Positions 1 through 9,905 of a stretch of DNA of 64,000 bases are shown here, in pieces. Under the pieces are notes generated by a model. The model made no database searches. It saw nothing but the letters and a program-made list of their open reading frames with translations, and was not told the origin of the DNA. The DNA comes from Leptonema illini DSM 21528 (lineage in GTDB: Bacteria; Spirochaetota; Leptospiria; Leptospirales; Leptonemataceae), in the NCBI RefSeq assembly GCF_000243335.1, contig NZ_JH597773.1, positions 951,989-1,015,988 on the forward strand. The letters run 5' to 3'. A program made the translations under genes and the position numbers. Position 1 is the first letter of the stretch, and the number at the start of each line of letters is the position of its first letter.

Positions 1-2
1 CG

Positions 3-1298
3 CTGCGGCTGCTTGCGAAAAAGCACAGCCGTCCCGGCAAACGGCCGACGCTCGTTTTAAACGGCGATATTCTCGAACTGGCACTTGCCGATCTGGACGA
101 CGCCCTCACCGTCTTCGAAGATTTTCTCGTCGCCCTCTTCCCGAAAGGCGAAACGCCGCTCTTTGACACCGAAATCCTCTATTTACCGGGTAACCACGAT
201 CATCATATGTGGGAGCTCAGTCGCGAAGAGGAATACATTCGCCGTCGCAAGAAAAACGCCCCGCCCTTTCACACCGTCTCTGCCGATCGCGCCGACGGCC
301 TGCGATCGCCGCTTCTTGAAGAGACGCTGCGTCGCGTGAGATCCGATCTGAAAGTGCGCGTCAGTTATCCGAACCTGGCGCTGAGCGCAGACGAACGCAC
401 CGTCGTCATTCACCACGGGCACTTCACCGAGCGCATCTACTATCAGATCTCGCAGATGCGCAATCTGATCTTTCCGGGACGCACCGCCCCGCAGACGCTT
501 GAAGAGATCGAATCCGAAAACTTCGCCTGGATCGATTTCTTCTGGTCTACGCTCGGGCGATCGGGGCCGGCCGGCAAGGATCTTGAGCTGATCTACAATA
601 AGCTGCATGATCCGACGCAGACAGAGAAGATGCTGCATCGCTTCGCCATTCAGGTGTCGGCAAAGAATCACCCGCCTTCTCTCTGGGATACCATTCGCGG
701 AACTTTCGTTTACATCGTCATTCGGGCAGCGACGCGACGTATCCTTGACACCGAGATCCATCAGGGCAAGGAGCCGCTCAACGAGTCTTCCCGTAAACTG
801 ATGCAGTGGTATCTGAGCGTTCCGGTGAAGCATCAGATCGGCGACGTGAAGCGGCTCGGCTTTCTCTTCGGGCATACGCACAAGCCTTTCAGCGAAAATG
901 TAAGCCTCGAAGACGGGGCAAGCGTCGATGTGTATAACTCCGGAGGATGGGTCGTCGAAACGCCCGACGTCATCGAGTCGCATGGCGGAAATCTGCTTTT
1001 GCTCGACGAGAAGCTTGCATGCTATCCGCTTCACGTCTTCAACGAAGGAGAGTTTACGCCCGATGCGATGCTGCCAGAAGGCGACCGCCTGAAGGCCATG
1101 ATCGTCAACGGCATCCGACGACGGCGTATGAGACTGATACGACGTATACAGTCCGAGGGCACGATGTACGAGAAGGTCCTGCTCATGACGAAGGGCAATG
1201 AATGGAAGAAGCATCTCGGCAGCGGCCTCGCCTCGGGCCCGAAAAAGAAGAAACGCAAGAAGACCCAGAAACCTCGTAAGAGCAGGAGTAACTCATAA
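3..1298 (+). CDS. Metallophosphoesterase (calcineurin-like), 5' end outside window
   Basis: Predicted metal-dependent phosphoesterase, about 431 residues visible. The reading frame is open from the first base, so the N-terminus lies upstream of the window. Metal-ligand motifs of the family appear in order: GDILEL (about residue 20), GNHDHH (about 63-68), HHGHF (about 137) and GHTHKP (about 290). An ATG at 207 lies just after the GNHD motif and cannot be the true start. The C-terminus is very Lys/Arg-rich. The stop overlaps the next ATG by one base (TAATG), so it is probably co-translated with the following hydrolase. The substrate is unknown; nucleotide or lipid phosphates are possible. Confidence 0.85.
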   Translation: MRLLAKKHSRPGKRPTLVLNGDILELALADLDDALTVFEDFLVALFPKGETPLFDTEILYLPGNHDHHMWELSREEEYIRRRKKNAPPFHTVSADRADGLRSPLLEETLRRVRSDLKVRVSYPNLALSADERTVVIHHGHFTERIYYQISQMRNLIFPGRTAPQTLEEIESENFAWIDFFWSTLGRSGPAGKDLELIYNKLHDPTQTEKMLHRFAIQVSAKNHPPSLWDTIRGTFVYIVIRAATRRILDTEIHQGKEPLNESSRKLMQWYLSVPVKHQIGDVKRLGFLFGHTHKPFSENVSLEDGASVDVYNSGGWVVETPDVIESHGGNLLLLDEKLACYPLHVFNEGEFTPDAMLPEGDRLKAMIVNGIRRRRMRLIRRIQSEGTMYEKVLLMTKGNEWKKHLGSGLASGPKKKKRKKTQKPRKSRSNS

Positions 1299-2377
1299 TG
1301 ATCCCTCAATTCACATTCGTCGGCGTTAAAGACGCACAGACGACATATCATCCTTTTTCGACTGAGGACGGACTCGGCCTGCATCTGATGCGCTTCAAGC
1401 GCAAGCCGTCGAAAGACGTCATTCTGCTTTCACACGGCCTGACGACCTCGACCGACATGTTCGTCATGCCCGAGCACGAGAACCTTGTGAACTTTCTGCA
1501 TGACAACGGATTCGGCGACGTCTGGTCTCTGGACTGGCGAGGAAGCATGCGTCACAGCTATAACCTCTTTCCGCATCGCTATACGCTCGACGACGTGGCG
1601 CGATACGACATTCCCGCGGCGATCAAGACTATCCGCAAAGAGATCGGGCCCGATGCGCGCATCCACGCCATCGTACACTGCGTGGGCTCGATTACGTTTT
1701 TCATGTCGCTGCTCGGTGGTTATACAGACGGCATATCTTCGGTGATCACGAACAGCGTATCGACGGTGCTGAACGTGCATCCCTGGTCGCGCATGAAACT
1801 GCGCTTCGCCCCGTTCCTGATCGAATCGGTGTTGCGTCTTCCGCATGTGAATCCGAAAGCGGCATCGCTTCCGGGCATTGCCGCTGGCAAATTTCTGGCA
1901 AAAACGATCAGCCTCTTTCATCGCGAATGCGATGTGCCCGAATGCCATATGCTCAGCATGATGTGGGGGACCGGATGGCCGGCCTGCTACATGCACGAAA
2001 AGATGGATGAAGAGACGCATAAGCGCGTGGGCGATCTTTTCGGCGCCACGTCGCTGAACTATCACAGGCACATCAGAAAGATCGTAGCAAACGGATTTCT
2101 GCGTCCGGCACAAGACGGACAGCGCTCGTTATACAGAGACGGCCTCAGCCGATTGAACATGCCCATACTCTTTATGACGGGAACAGAGAATCGCATCTTT
2201 CTCGATTCCAATGTCGCCGCCCACGAAATGCTAAGCCAGCAGAGCTCGGGCGCAGGCCGCGCGAGAGAGCTTTTTCTCGCCGAAGGATATGGACATCAGG
2301 ATACGCTGATGGGTAAAGACGTGCATAAAGACGTCTTTCCGCGTTTCCTTGAGTTCTTGAAGCGCAACACACGGTAA
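1298..2377 (+). CDS. Alpha/beta hydrolase of the type linked to GMC oxidoreductases
   Basis: Alpha/beta-fold hydrolase of 359 residues, start ATG overlapping the previous stop. HGLTTS near residue 46 is the oxyanion-hole HG region. The nucleophile elbow reads VHCVGS near residue 128, so Cys occupies the position that is Ser in most lipases and esterases. A GYGHQD motif near residue 332 supplies the likely catalytic His, and the region around GTENRIF (about 290) would hold the acid. It sits between a metallophosphoesterase and a cholesterol-oxidase-like GMC enzyme, which suggests work on a sterol, terpenoid or other lipid ester. That substrate is inference. Confidence 0.8.
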   Translation: MIPQFTFVGVKDAQTTYHPFSTEDGLGLHLMRFKRKPSKDVILLSHGLTTSTDMFVMPEHENLVNFLHDNGFGDVWSLDWRGSMRHSYNLFPHRYTLDDVARYDIPAAIKTIRKEIGPDARIHAIVHCVGSITFFMSLLGGYTDGISSVITNSVSTVLNVHPWSRMKLRFAPFLIESVLRLPHVNPKAASLPGIAAGKFLAKTISLFHRECDVPECHMLSMMWGTGWPACYMHEKMDEETHKRVGDLFGATSLNYHRHIRKIVANGFLRPAQDGQRSLYRDGLSRLNMPILFMTGTENRIFLDSNVAAHEMLSQQSSGAGRARELFLAEGYGHQDTLMGKDVHKDVFPRFLEFLKRNTR

Positions 2378-2415
2378 AATCCCGGACCATACTGACAGGT
2401 AAAAAGGAGTCGTCT

Positions 2416-4092
2416 ATGTCTTTTGATTTTGATGTGATCGTAATAGGCTCGGGATTCGGAGGCTCGGTGATGACGCTGCGCCTTGCCGAAAAAGGCCATC
2501 GCGTATGCTTGCTCGAGCGGGGTCGCCGTTATGGCATGCATGAGTTTCCGCGCCGCATGAACGAGTTTCGCGAAGGCGTCTTCTGGGACCCCGAAGACGC
2601 CAAATACGGTTTTATGGAATTCGACGCTTATCCGAAATCGGACGCCTTCTCGGTGCGCGCCAGCGGTCTTGGAGGCGGGTCTCTCATCTATGCAAACGTC
2701 CTTTACAGAATGCCTGCCGATTTCTTCGCCGGCTGGCCGTCGGGCATCACGCGCACCGAGCTTGATCCGTATTATGATCGTGTAGAGCATACGATGGAGG
2801 CATCGCCCTATCCTTTCGAAACCGACCCTTATTATAGAGATACTCCGAAGGCGCACTGGATGAAGCAGGTTTCGGCGAAGCTTGCCGACGCCTCAGATAC
2901 TCTTGTGCCGCATCAGTTTCATTTTCCAAAGCTGGCCGTGCGCTTCGAGGGGGATTTTCCAGGACATCAGACTGTGAACTCACACGGTGTGATCCAGTCA
3001 AAATGCAACAAATGCGGCGAATGCGACATTGGTTGCAACATACATGCGAAGAACACGCTCGATCTGAATTATATCGCCCGGGCCTGCAACCAGTCGCTAC
3101 TCGGTCCGAAGGGCAAGGCCGCTGAGGTGCGCACGCTGGCCGACGTTGAAAGCATCGTGCCCGCCAATGGGGGTTATACAATCACCTATGTGAATCCCGT
3201 CAGCAGGGGCGAACAGACGACGATTTCGGCGCGCAGAGTCATCGTATCGGCCGGTTCTATCGGTTCAACGACGCTTCTTCTGAAGATGCGAAAGTACGGC
3301 AAGCTGACGCAGCTCAGCCCCGCTCTCGGCAAAGGCTGGTGCGGCAACGGCGATCTTGAAGGCACGGCCCTCAAAACCGATCACGACATCGTCCCCACAA
3401 ACGGACCCGTGATCACGACGGCCATCGAGTACCGTTTCCAGCCGTATCCTGACGGATTCGCCCATGGCATGGTTATCCAGGACGCCGGATTCCCTTCTTT
3501 CATCTCCTGGTTCGTCATCGGTCGTTTCGCCTCAGCAAGCGCCTTCATGCGTGTGATCAAGTTTATGGTGCGCGGAGTCGTGCGCGTTTTCAACAGGCTA
3601 TTGTCGCTCACCGGGCTTCATCGGTTCCGACGCGAGATCAACATCGGCGACGATATCGCCTATTTCATCGACCGGGACGACTTCGTGCGAAAATCGCATC
3701 TGCTTCTCGGCATGGGAAGGGACCGCAACGACGGACACATCGAACTGACCGACGATGATCAGCCGCTGATCCGCTGGAGGATGAAGAACAGCAAACTGCA
3801 CTATGACAGAGTTCGACGCGAGATGCGTAAGATCGCCGACGGGCTGGGCGGCACCTTCCTTGACAATCCGCTCACGTATATGAATAAGATGATCGCCGTG
3901 CATCCGCTTGGCGGCTGTCCGATGTCGGATTCGGCCGATACGGGAGTGGTGGACGGGAACGGCGAGGCTTACGGCCACCCGGGGCTTTACGTCGTCGATG
4001 CAAGCATCCTGCCAACGTCGGTCGGGCCTAACCCCTCGCTTACGATTGCGGCGATGGCCGAACGTATCGCCGACCGTTTCCCGTCGCCATAA
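2416..4092 (+). CDS. GMC-family FAD oxidoreductase, cholesterol-oxidase-like
   Basis: FAD-dependent alcohol oxidoreductase of 558 residues. The N-terminal Rossmann motif is IGSGFGGS (about residues 11-18) followed by LLERGRRY. GLGGGSLIYANV (about 77-88) matches the second GMC signature. The C-terminal HPLGGCPMSD and GLYVVDASILPTSVGPNPSL segments match the GMC C-terminal domain with its active-site His and Asn. A compact four-Cys cluster (CNKCGECDIGC, about 197-207) is seen in the cholesterol-oxidase/ChoD-like subgroup and may bind metal or Fe-S. A good Shine-Dalgarno (AAAAAGGAG) lies upstream. It is the third gene of the operon; substrate unknown, hydroxylated lipid suggested by family. Confidence 0.88.
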   Translation: MSFDFDVIVIGSGFGGSVMTLRLAEKGHRVCLLERGRRYGMHEFPRRMNEFREGVFWDPEDAKYGFMEFDAYPKSDAFSVRASGLGGGSLIYANVLYRMPADFFAGWPSGITRTELDPYYDRVEHTMEASPYPFETDPYYRDTPKAHWMKQVSAKLADASDTLVPHQFHFPKLAVRFEGDFPGHQTVNSHGVIQSKCNKCGECDIGCNIHAKNTLDLNYIARACNQSLLGPKGKAAEVRTLADVESIVPANGGYTITYVNPVSRGEQTTISARRVIVSAGSIGSTTLLLKMRKYGKLTQLSPALGKGWCGNGDLEGTALKTDHDIVPTNGPVITTAIEYRFQPYPDGFAHGMVIQDAGFPSFISWFVIGRFASASAFMRVIKFMVRGVVRVFNRLLSLTGLHRFRREINIGDDIAYFIDRDDFVRKSHLLLGMGRDRNDGHIELTDDDQPLIRWRMKNSKLHYDRVRREMRKIADGLGGTFLDNPLTYMNKMIAVHPLGGCPMSDSADTGVVDGNGEAYGHPGLYVVDASILPTSVGPNPSLTIAAMAERIADRFPSP

Positions 4093-4153
4093 GCAGTCAC
4101 CGAACCCGTCGCCTGTAATAGGGCGATGGGGGAAGCGTCCGATTTTGCGGGCC

Positions 4154-4768
4154 TTACTGTTGCTGCTGCTCTTCCTGGTGGCGTATGTCTTTCGCCTCCA
4201 GATAGTAGATGACGTTCTCTGAGATATTGGACGACAGATCACCGATACGCTCCAGAGAACGCGTGATCAGGCCGAGAGGCAGAGCCGGATCGGTGAGCAG
4301 CACGCGGTCCTCGTATTCGTCGACATACTCTTCAACCTGAAGGCATTCGTTAGCCGCCGCCTCATCATCATGAAGCAGGGCCTGGATGGCAAGCTGAAGG
4401 GCCTTACGCGCATTGTCGATGAGATGGCTCAGGTCAGATGACATGAAATCGGCGGGCAGCTTCACGCTCCATTTGGCGATGGTCTTGGATTCGTCGCCGA
4501 TGCGCTCCAGGTCGCGCACGGATTTCATGACCGACAGGATGAAACGCAGATCGACGGCGAAGGGATCTTTCAGAGCAAGCAGGCGGATGCAGGATTGATC
4601 GAGTTCCATTTCCATCTTGTTCAGATCTCTGTCCATGAGCAGAACGTCCTGAAAACGATCGTGGTGCGCATCGCGCAGCACCTCCAGTGCCTTATCGAAA
4701 ATGCTCTCAGCACGGCGCGCCATGAGGGAGATCTGCTCTTTCAATTCATCAAGATGCTTTTTGTTCAT
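4154..4768 (-). CDS. phoU: Phosphate transport regulator PhoU
   Basis: PhoU of 204 residues, a cytoplasmic helical protein that represses the Pho two-component system and modulates the Pst transporter when phosphate is plentiful. The two tandem three-helix repeats are visible, each with the E/D-rich metal-binding signature: SVRDLERIGDESKTIAKW (first) and ITRSLERIGDLSSNISENVI (second). It is divergent from pstSCAB, whereas phoU usually follows pstB. The Pho-box-bearing region lies between them. The tail is His/Gln-rich (HQEEQQQQ). Confidence 0.95.
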   Translation of the reverse strand: MNKKHLDELKEQISLMARRAESIFDKALEVLRDAHHDRFQDVLLMDRDLNKMEMELDQSCIRLLALKDPFAVDLRFILSVMKSVRDLERIGDESKTIAKWSVKLPADFMSSDLSHLIDNARKALQLAIQALLHDDEAAANECLQVEEYVDEYEDRVLLTDPALPLGLITRSLERIGDLSSNISENVIYYLEAKDIRHQEEQQQQ

Positions 4769-4983
4769 ATATAGTGTCCGCTACAGTATCCGAGATCCGG
4801 GTGTATGCCGCCCTCTACCGAAGGCTGTGACGCAAAATTACCGATAAATCCGCCCGGTCCATCAGAAAAGTTCTCGCAGCAGATTGCACGGTCAGGTTTA
4901 CAGTTTGATGACGTCCGTATGACGACGAACGGAAACCGCCTCAGCAAGCCAGGCGGGTGTTGAAAAGAACGGCTGAAAGAATT

Positions 4984-5001
4984 CTGTCATCTATCTGTAA
5001 C
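4984..5001 (+). promoter_or_regulatory. Pho box upstream of pstS
   Basis: Two 7-bp direct repeats, CTGTCAT and CTGTAAC, separated by 4 bp give the 11-bp period recognised by PhoB-type regulators. The match to the classical CTGTCAT-n4-CTGTCAT box is close. It lies 67 bp before the chosen pstS start and in the phoU/pstS divergent region. A similar repeat precedes the phoB-like gene at 31741-31758. Confidence 0.75.
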
Positions 5002-5068
5002 AATTCACGGCGATGGTGTGTCAGACAGCCCGGATATCGGGCTCACAATCAGGATTATGGAGAAATCT

Positions 5069-6046
5069 ATGACTATGACGAAAGAACGCCTCAGCGTCGT
5101 CGGATCGGTCCTTCTCTTTGCTGCGACGATTAGCTGCGGCGGAGAAAAAAAGGTCATCAGCATCGACGGATCGAGCACGGTGTACCCCATCACACAGGCC
5201 GTGGCCGAAGAGTTTCAAAAAGCGAACAAGAACATCAACGTAACGGTCGGAATTTCCGGCACGGGCGGCGGGTTCAAAAAGTTCTGCGTCGGCGAGACGC
5301 ACATCTCTGACGCATCGCGTCCGATCAAGAAATCCGAGATCGAGAAATGCGAAGAGAAAAAGATTGAATACATCGAGCTGCCCGTCGCCTATGACGGACT
5401 GTCCATCGTCGTTGCGAAAGAAAACGACTTCGTTCAGGACATCACCGTCGACGAACTGAAAAAAGCTTTCGGTGACGCCAATGTAAAAACCTGGAAAGAC
5501 ATCCGCGCCAGCTGGCCGGCCGAGCCTCTGAAGGTGTATTCGCCGGGTCAGGATTCGGGAACCTTCGACTATTTCGCCGAAGTGATCCTCGGTAAAGACG
5601 TAAAGGTACGCGGTGACGCCGTATTCAGCGAAGACGACAACGTACTTGTAAAAGGCGTTTCGGGCGATAAAGGAGCCGTCGGTTTCTTCGGCGTCGCTTA
5701 CTACGAAGAGAACCAGGCGACTCTGCGTGCCGTTCCTGTCGTAAACCCGAAGTCGAAAAAGGCCGAGCTGCCCACTCTTGAGAACGTCATGAGCGGAGCC
5801 TATGCGCCTCTTTCACGACCGATCTTCATCTATGTGGCAAAAACCGCCTCTGAAAAAGAAGAGATCAAGAATTTCATCAACTTCTACTTCGACAACGCGC
5901 CGACGCTCGTCAAGCAGGTAGGATACATTCCTCTGAAGCCCGAAGAATACACCCTGCTCAAAACCTATTTCGATTCTGGCAAGGTCGGTTCGCCGGCCGC
6001 CGATACGCATGGCGGACAGCTGGAGATCCTGAATCTCTACAAATAA
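5069..6046 (+). CDS. pstS: Phosphate ABC transporter substrate-binding lipoprotein PstS
   Basis: Phosphate-binding protein of 325 residues. The ATG at 5069 is chosen because GGAG lies 6 bp upstream and the protein then begins with a lipoprotein signal peptide ([23 protein letters not shown], Cys at about 23). An ATG at 5057 and a GTG at 5018 are in frame. The phosphate-binding signatures [23 protein letters not shown] and [12 protein letters not shown] are present. It probably sits on the outer face of the inner membrane and delivers phosphate to PstCA. It is first in pstSCAB and preceded by a Pho box. Confidence 0.95.
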   Translation: MTMTKERLSVVGSVLLFAATISCGGEKKVISIDGSSTVYPITQAVAEEFQKANKNINVTVGISGTGGGFKKFCVGETHISDASRPIKKSEIEKCEEKKIEYIELPVAYDGLSIVVAKENDFVQDITVDELKKAFGDANVKTWKDIRASWPAEPLKVYSPGQDSGTFDYFAEVILGKDVKVRGDAVFSEDDNVLVKGVSGDKGAVGFFGVAYYEENQATLRAVPVVNPKSKKAELPTLENVMSGAYAPLSRPIFIYVAKTASEKEEIKNFINFYFDNAPTLVKQVGYIPLKPEEYTLLKTYFDSGKVGSPAADTHGGQLEILNLYK

Positions 6047-6097
6047 TTGGTATGCGGGTGGCATCAGTCGCCCGCTCATCTTTTTTACGGAACGGTT

Positions 6098-7081
6098 ATG
6101 GAAATCAATCTGGAACAGTCGAAATCCGAACAGCGCAGAATACTCACGCGAGCCATTCGCGAAGACAGGAAAACGGTTTTCTCCCGATTCGGCGAACGCC
6201 CTTCATATTCTAAATCTGAAATCATCATTCGTAATTTCTTTCGCCTGAACGCCTATCTTACGATGGGTGTAACGCTGGGCATCATTGCCGTTCTGCTTGT
6301 GGACGGCGTCGAATTCTTCAGACGCGTTTCGGCATGGGAGTTCTTTACGGGCACCGTATGGTCTCCTTTCGGTCAGCCGAAGCATTTGGGCGTGCTGCCT
6401 CTAATCAGCGGCACCATGATGATCGCCCTCGGATCAAGCCTTGTCGCTATTCCGCTGGGCATGGGCACGGCCATCTTTCTCACCCTCTATGCGCCGCGAT
6501 CATTTCGCGAGATCGTTACGCCCATCATCGAGATCCTGGGCGGCATTCCCACCGTCGTCTATGGCTACTTCGCCCTCGACGTCGTGACGCCAGCCTTGCA
6601 GAAGATCTGGCCCGAGATGGGGCTTTTTAACGCGTTATCCGCATCGATCGTCGTGGGCATAAGCACGCTGCCGATGGTCTCATCGCTTTCAGCCGAAGCG
6701 ATCCGCGTCGTGCCTTCAAGCATACGCAACGCCGGCTACGCCCTTGGCATGACGAAGTTTCATGTCGTGACGCGCATCGTCGTTCCGGCCGCTCTTTCGG
6801 GCATCGTCGCCTCGTTTATTCTCGCCTTTTCGCGAGCCGTCGGTGAAACGATGGCCGTAACGCTGGCCGCCGGTTCATCGCCTAACATGAACTGGAACTA
6901 TCTGGAATCGATTCAGACGATGACCGCTTTTATCGTTCAGATCTCTCTCGGTGATACGCCGGCGGGCAGCATCGAATATTATACTATCTACGCTATCGGA
7001 TTGACGCTCTTTGTCATGACCTTTGCCTTCAATATCCTGGCATTGCAGATCGTCCGGCGCTTCCGTGAGGTTTATAAATGA
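6098..7081 (+). CDS. pstC: Phosphate ABC transporter permease PstC
   Basis: Inner-membrane permease of 327 residues with about six transmembrane segments and a 50-residue cytoplasmic N-terminal region. The binding-protein-dependent transport loop reads GMTKFHVVTRIVVPAALSGI, followed by FSRAVGETMAV, typical of PstC. ATG 6098 is preferred over an in-frame upstream start because the residues before it do not resemble the family. It ends in an ATGA overlap with pstA, indicating translational coupling. Confidence 0.94.
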   Translation: MEINLEQSKSEQRRILTRAIREDRKTVFSRFGERPSYSKSEIIIRNFFRLNAYLTMGVTLGIIAVLLVDGVEFFRRVSAWEFFTGTVWSPFGQPKHLGVLPLISGTMMIALGSSLVAIPLGMGTAIFLTLYAPRSFREIVTPIIEILGGIPTVVYGYFALDVVTPALQKIWPEMGLFNALSASIVVGISTLPMVSSLSAEAIRVVPSSIRNAGYALGMTKFHVVTRIVVPAALSGIVASFILAFSRAVGETMAVTLAAGSSPNMNWNYLESIQTMTAFIVQISLGDTPAGSIEYYTIYAIGLTLFVMTFAFNILALQIVRRFREVYK

Positions 7082-7962
7082 TCAAGTTCGAACCGGCCGT
7101 TAACCGTCGCTACTACGTTTACGGAGCCATTTTCCAGTTTATCTGCCTGATCACGAACGTGGCTGCGCTTGTCATCCTGGTACATCTGCTGCTCAGCATC
7201 ACGGCATCGGGTATTCCGCATCTGACGACGGATTTTTTAACGAATCCTCCTTCGCGATTTCCCGAGAAATCCGGCGTCTTTCCCGCCATTATGGGCACGA
7301 TCTGGAACATGTCGCTTACGGGCTTTTTTGCAATCGGTATGGGTATGACAGCGGCCATCTATCTCGAAGAATACTCATCGCATTCGAATCGATTCGTGCA
7401 GTTCATCAAGATCAATATTCAGAACCTTGCCGGCGTGCCTTCTATCATCTACGGTATTCTCGGGTTAACACTGTTTGTTCGCTGGATGGGGCTCGGTCGC
7501 AGCGTCATTGCCGGCGCACTGACGATGGCGCTCTTGATTCTGCCGACGATCACCATCGCCACACAGGAAGCGCTTAGAGCCGTTCCCGATTCGTTTCGCT
7601 TCGGAGGCTACGGCATCGGCATGACGCGCTGGCAGGTCGTGAAATATCAGGTGCTGCCCGTCGCCATGCCGGGCATATTAACGGGCGTCATCATCGGACT
7701 GTCTCGCGCCATCGGCGAGACCGCTCCGCTGATCATGATCGGCGCCCTGACATACGTCGCCTTCGCTCCATCAAGCATTATGGACGGATTCACCGTACTG
7801 CCGATTCAGATCTTTAACTGGGCATCGCTGCCACAGAAGGGATTTCACGACATCTCGGCGGCGGCCATCATCATACTGCTGGCTGTGCTTCTCTCAATGA
7901 ATGCTGTCGCCATCTACTTACGCGTATTCTTTCAGAGAAAATTGAGCTCTCTGCACGGTTGA
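7078..7962 (+). CDS. pstA: Phosphate ABC transporter permease PstA
   Basis: Inner-membrane permease of 294 residues, partner of PstC. A first membrane segment lies at about 15-40, followed by [20 protein letters not shown] and later core helices. The cytoplasmic EAA-type loop is [20 protein letters not shown], and [16 protein letters not shown] follows. [12 protein letters not shown] is a PstA signature. Its ATG overlaps the pstC stop by 4 bp. pstB starts about 23 bp after its end. Confidence 0.95.
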   Translation: MIKFEPAVNRRYYVYGAIFQFICLITNVAALVILVHLLLSITASGIPHLTTDFLTNPPSRFPEKSGVFPAIMGTIWNMSLTGFFAIGMGMTAAIYLEEYSSHSNRFVQFIKINIQNLAGVPSIIYGILGLTLFVRWMGLGRSVIAGALTMALLILPTITIATQEALRAVPDSFRFGGYGIGMTRWQVVKYQVLPVAMPGILTGVIIGLSRAIGETAPLIMIGALTYVAFAPSSIMDGFTVLPIQIFNWASLPQKGFHDISAAAIIILLAVLLSMNAVAIYLRVFFQRKLSSLHG

Positions 7963-7985
7963 TACTTTACAGGAATTTATTGAAC

Positions 7986-8789
7986 ATGGAAAAGATCGAA
8001 GTTTCAAGAAATCAGGATCAGGAAGAAAGAAGAGAGGCACTTGCAGCGTGCATTCAGGTTCGCGATTGCAATCTGTTCTATGGAAAGTTTCAGGCCGTTC
8101 ATGACCTGAATCTGGATCTTTACAAAAACCGCGTTTCGGCCCTGATCGGCCCTTCCGGTTGCGGCAAGAGTACGTTCCTGCGCACGCTCAATCGTATGAA
8201 CGACTTTATCGACGGCTTTCGCGTCGAAGGCTCGGTGCTTCTCGACGGCAAAGACATCTACGATCCGAAACAGGATGCGGTGGAAATCCGGCTTCGCGTC
8301 GGCATGGTTTTTCAGAGCCCGAATCCGTTCCCTAAGTCCATTCACGAGAATATCGCCCTTGGCCCGAAGATCAACGGTTATACAGGCGATCTCGACGAAC
8401 TCGTGTACGAGGCTCTTTCCAAAGCCTACCTGTGGGACGAGGTAAAAGACAAGCTAAAAGAGAGCGCCTACTCGCTTTCCGGAGGTCAGCAGCAGCGACT
8501 CTGCATCGCCCGCGCTATCGCCATGCAGCCCGAGGTGCTTCTCATGGACGAACCGACGGCATCGCTTGATCCGATCTCGACGAATAAGATCGAAGAGCTG
8601 ATCCTCGAACTCAAAGAGGATTACAGCATCATCATCGTCACGCACAACATGCAACAGGCGGCGCGTATCGGCGATTATACGGCTCTTTTCTATCAGGGCA
8701 AGCTGATCGAATACGAGTCGACGTTTAAGATCTTCACCAATCCGGGGCAGAAGCTTACCGAGGATTATATCACCGGTCGATTCGGTTAA
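7986..8789 (+). CDS. pstB: Phosphate ABC transporter ATPase PstB
   Basis: Cytoplasmic ATPase of 267 residues that energises PstCA. Walker [11 protein letters not shown]-loop VFQSPNPFP, signature LSGGQQQRL, Walker [14 protein letters not shown] and the switch His ([10 protein letters not shown]) are all present. ATG 7986 is chosen because AGGAA lies about 10 bp upstream; an in-frame TTG at 7959 would add nine residues. Its 3' end overlaps the convergent mobA gene by 20 bp. Confidence 0.96.
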   Translation: MEKIEVSRNQDQEERREALAACIQVRDCNLFYGKFQAVHDLNLDLYKNRVSALIGPSGCGKSTFLRTLNRMNDFIDGFRVEGSVLLDGKDIYDPKQDAVEIRLRVGMVFQSPNPFPKSIHENIALGPKINGYTGDLDELVYEALSKAYLWDEVKDKLKESAYSLSGGQQQRLCIARAIAMQPEVLLMDEPTASLDPISTNKIEELILELKEDYSIIIVTHNMQQAARIGDYTALFYQGKLIEYESTFKIFTNPGQKLTEDYITGRFG

Positions 8790-9438
8790 TTTTCAGTTCT
8801 GAATTCTGACTTGCAAAAAATGGAGCCTCGGCGTCGCTAATGGGAAGAGCGGCAATCCGTAGCTTCTGCAACCAGTAAGAAAGGCCGGCTTGCGGCGATG
8901 CTGCACTCCACTTCGCTATACGGTGAAGGTCGTCGCTACGGTAATAGGCGATTAACGGCTCATAGTGCCCGGACGCATGTCTGTAGCAGGCGCTACGCTT
9001 TTCATTCTCAGGCTCTTCTCTTTCCAGAAGAGCCTGAATATGCCGGCCCTGCAAGCGGATCATATCGACGGCAAGCAGAAGAATCGATGCTTCGGGCATC
9101 GCTCTATGGGCCGAGAGCAGTCCGCGCAGAGGCCCAGAGGCGACGGATTCGTCGAAGATGAAGCGAACTTGTTTGCAGCCTTCCACCCGGCTCTCGTAAA
9201 GAGAGGCCTGCTCTTCGCGTAAAGACAGATACACGTCTGAAACAAAGGGCCGAAGAAGCGCTATAGCGTTATCCACGAAAGTGCCGTCAGACTCCGATTC
9301 GGAGGATTTCGCAAGCGGGACGAGGCCTTTCTCCCGACCCATGCGGCTGCTCTGCCCGCCGCAGAGGATCAGTCCGATCGGCCGATCGTTCGATTCGCCG
9401 GGCTTACTCGATCCATCCGGCCGGCTCAATGGCGGCAC
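8770..9438 (-). CDS. mobA: Molybdenum cofactor guanylyltransferase MobA
   Basis: Transfers GMP from GTP to molybdenum cofactor, giving the guanine dinucleotide form used by DMSO-reductase-family enzymes. The N-terminal nucleotidyltransferase signature [16 protein letters not shown] is at about residues 23-38. [10 protein letters not shown] (about 120) matches the LxxDmP metal-binding region, here with Met-Ile in place of the usual Met-Pro. It is last in the moco operon and overlaps moaE by 13 bp. The C-terminus has no obvious extra domain. Confidence 0.85.
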   Translation of the reverse strand: MPPLSRPDGSSKPGESNDRPIGLILCGGQSSRMGREKGLVPLAKSSESESDGTFVDNAIALLRPFVSDVYLSLREEQASLYESRVEGCKQVRFIFDESVASGPLRGLLSAHRAMPEASILLLAVDMIRLQGRHIQALLEREEPENEKRSACYRHASGHYEPLIAYYRSDDLHRIAKWSAASPQAGLSYWLQKLRIAALPISDAEAPFFASQNSELKINRIDR

Positions 9439-9890
9439 CCTTCACTCCATGCCTCGGTCCCATCGGCAAAGCGTTCGAGCTTCCAGATCGGCACCTCGGT
9501 CTTGATGCGATGAATGATCTCCTGATTCGCGGCATAGGCGGCCTCACGATGCGCCGATGCCGTAATCACGACGACCGCAGACTCGCCAACAGGAACCTCG
9601 CCGATACGATGCACCGCAAAGGCCTGCTTCAACTCATGTCTTTTTACGGCCTCATCGATAATCGAACGAATCAGGCGCTCGGCCAGACTCTCATGGGCTT
9701 CATAAAAAAGCGTCTGCACCGCTCTATTCGCATGGTGGTTGCGCGTCTCTCCACTGAAGAAGACAAAGGCGCCGGCTGCCGGGTCGTGATACCGGCCTAC
9801 AAGGGCAGGCAGCTCCAGCGGATCTGCGCTGATATGTCGTCCCACCTTCTTCAGATCGACAGGTTCTGCTGCGTGTTCGAATGCCTTCAT
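9426..9890 (-). CDS. moaE: Molybdopterin synthase catalytic subunit MoaE
   Basis: Large subunit of molybdopterin synthase, 154 residues. With thiocarboxylated MoaD it inserts sulfur into precursor Z (cPMP). FVFFSGETRNHHANRAV resembles the conserved GxxR region, FYEAHESLAERLI matches the YEAY-type segment, and the C-terminal HRIKTEVPIWKLE carries the conserved active-site Lys (KxxxPIWK). It lies 15 bp after moaD, and its end overlaps mobA. Confidence 0.92.
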   Translation of the reverse strand: MKAFEHAAEPVDLKKVGRHISADPLELPALVGRYHDPAAGAFVFFSGETRNHHANRAVQTLFYEAHESLAERLIRSIIDEAVKRHELKQAFAVHRIGEVPVGESAVVVITASAHREAAYAANQEIIHRIKTEVPIWKLERFADGTEAWSEGCRH

Positions 9891-9905
9891 GCCAGACCTC
9901 TACGA

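Noticed and set aside
183-1214. Long open frame on the minus strand opposite the metallophosphoesterase
   Set aside because: The plus strand encodes a full set of metallophosphoesterase motifs; the minus reading has no domain and is a codon-bias shadow.
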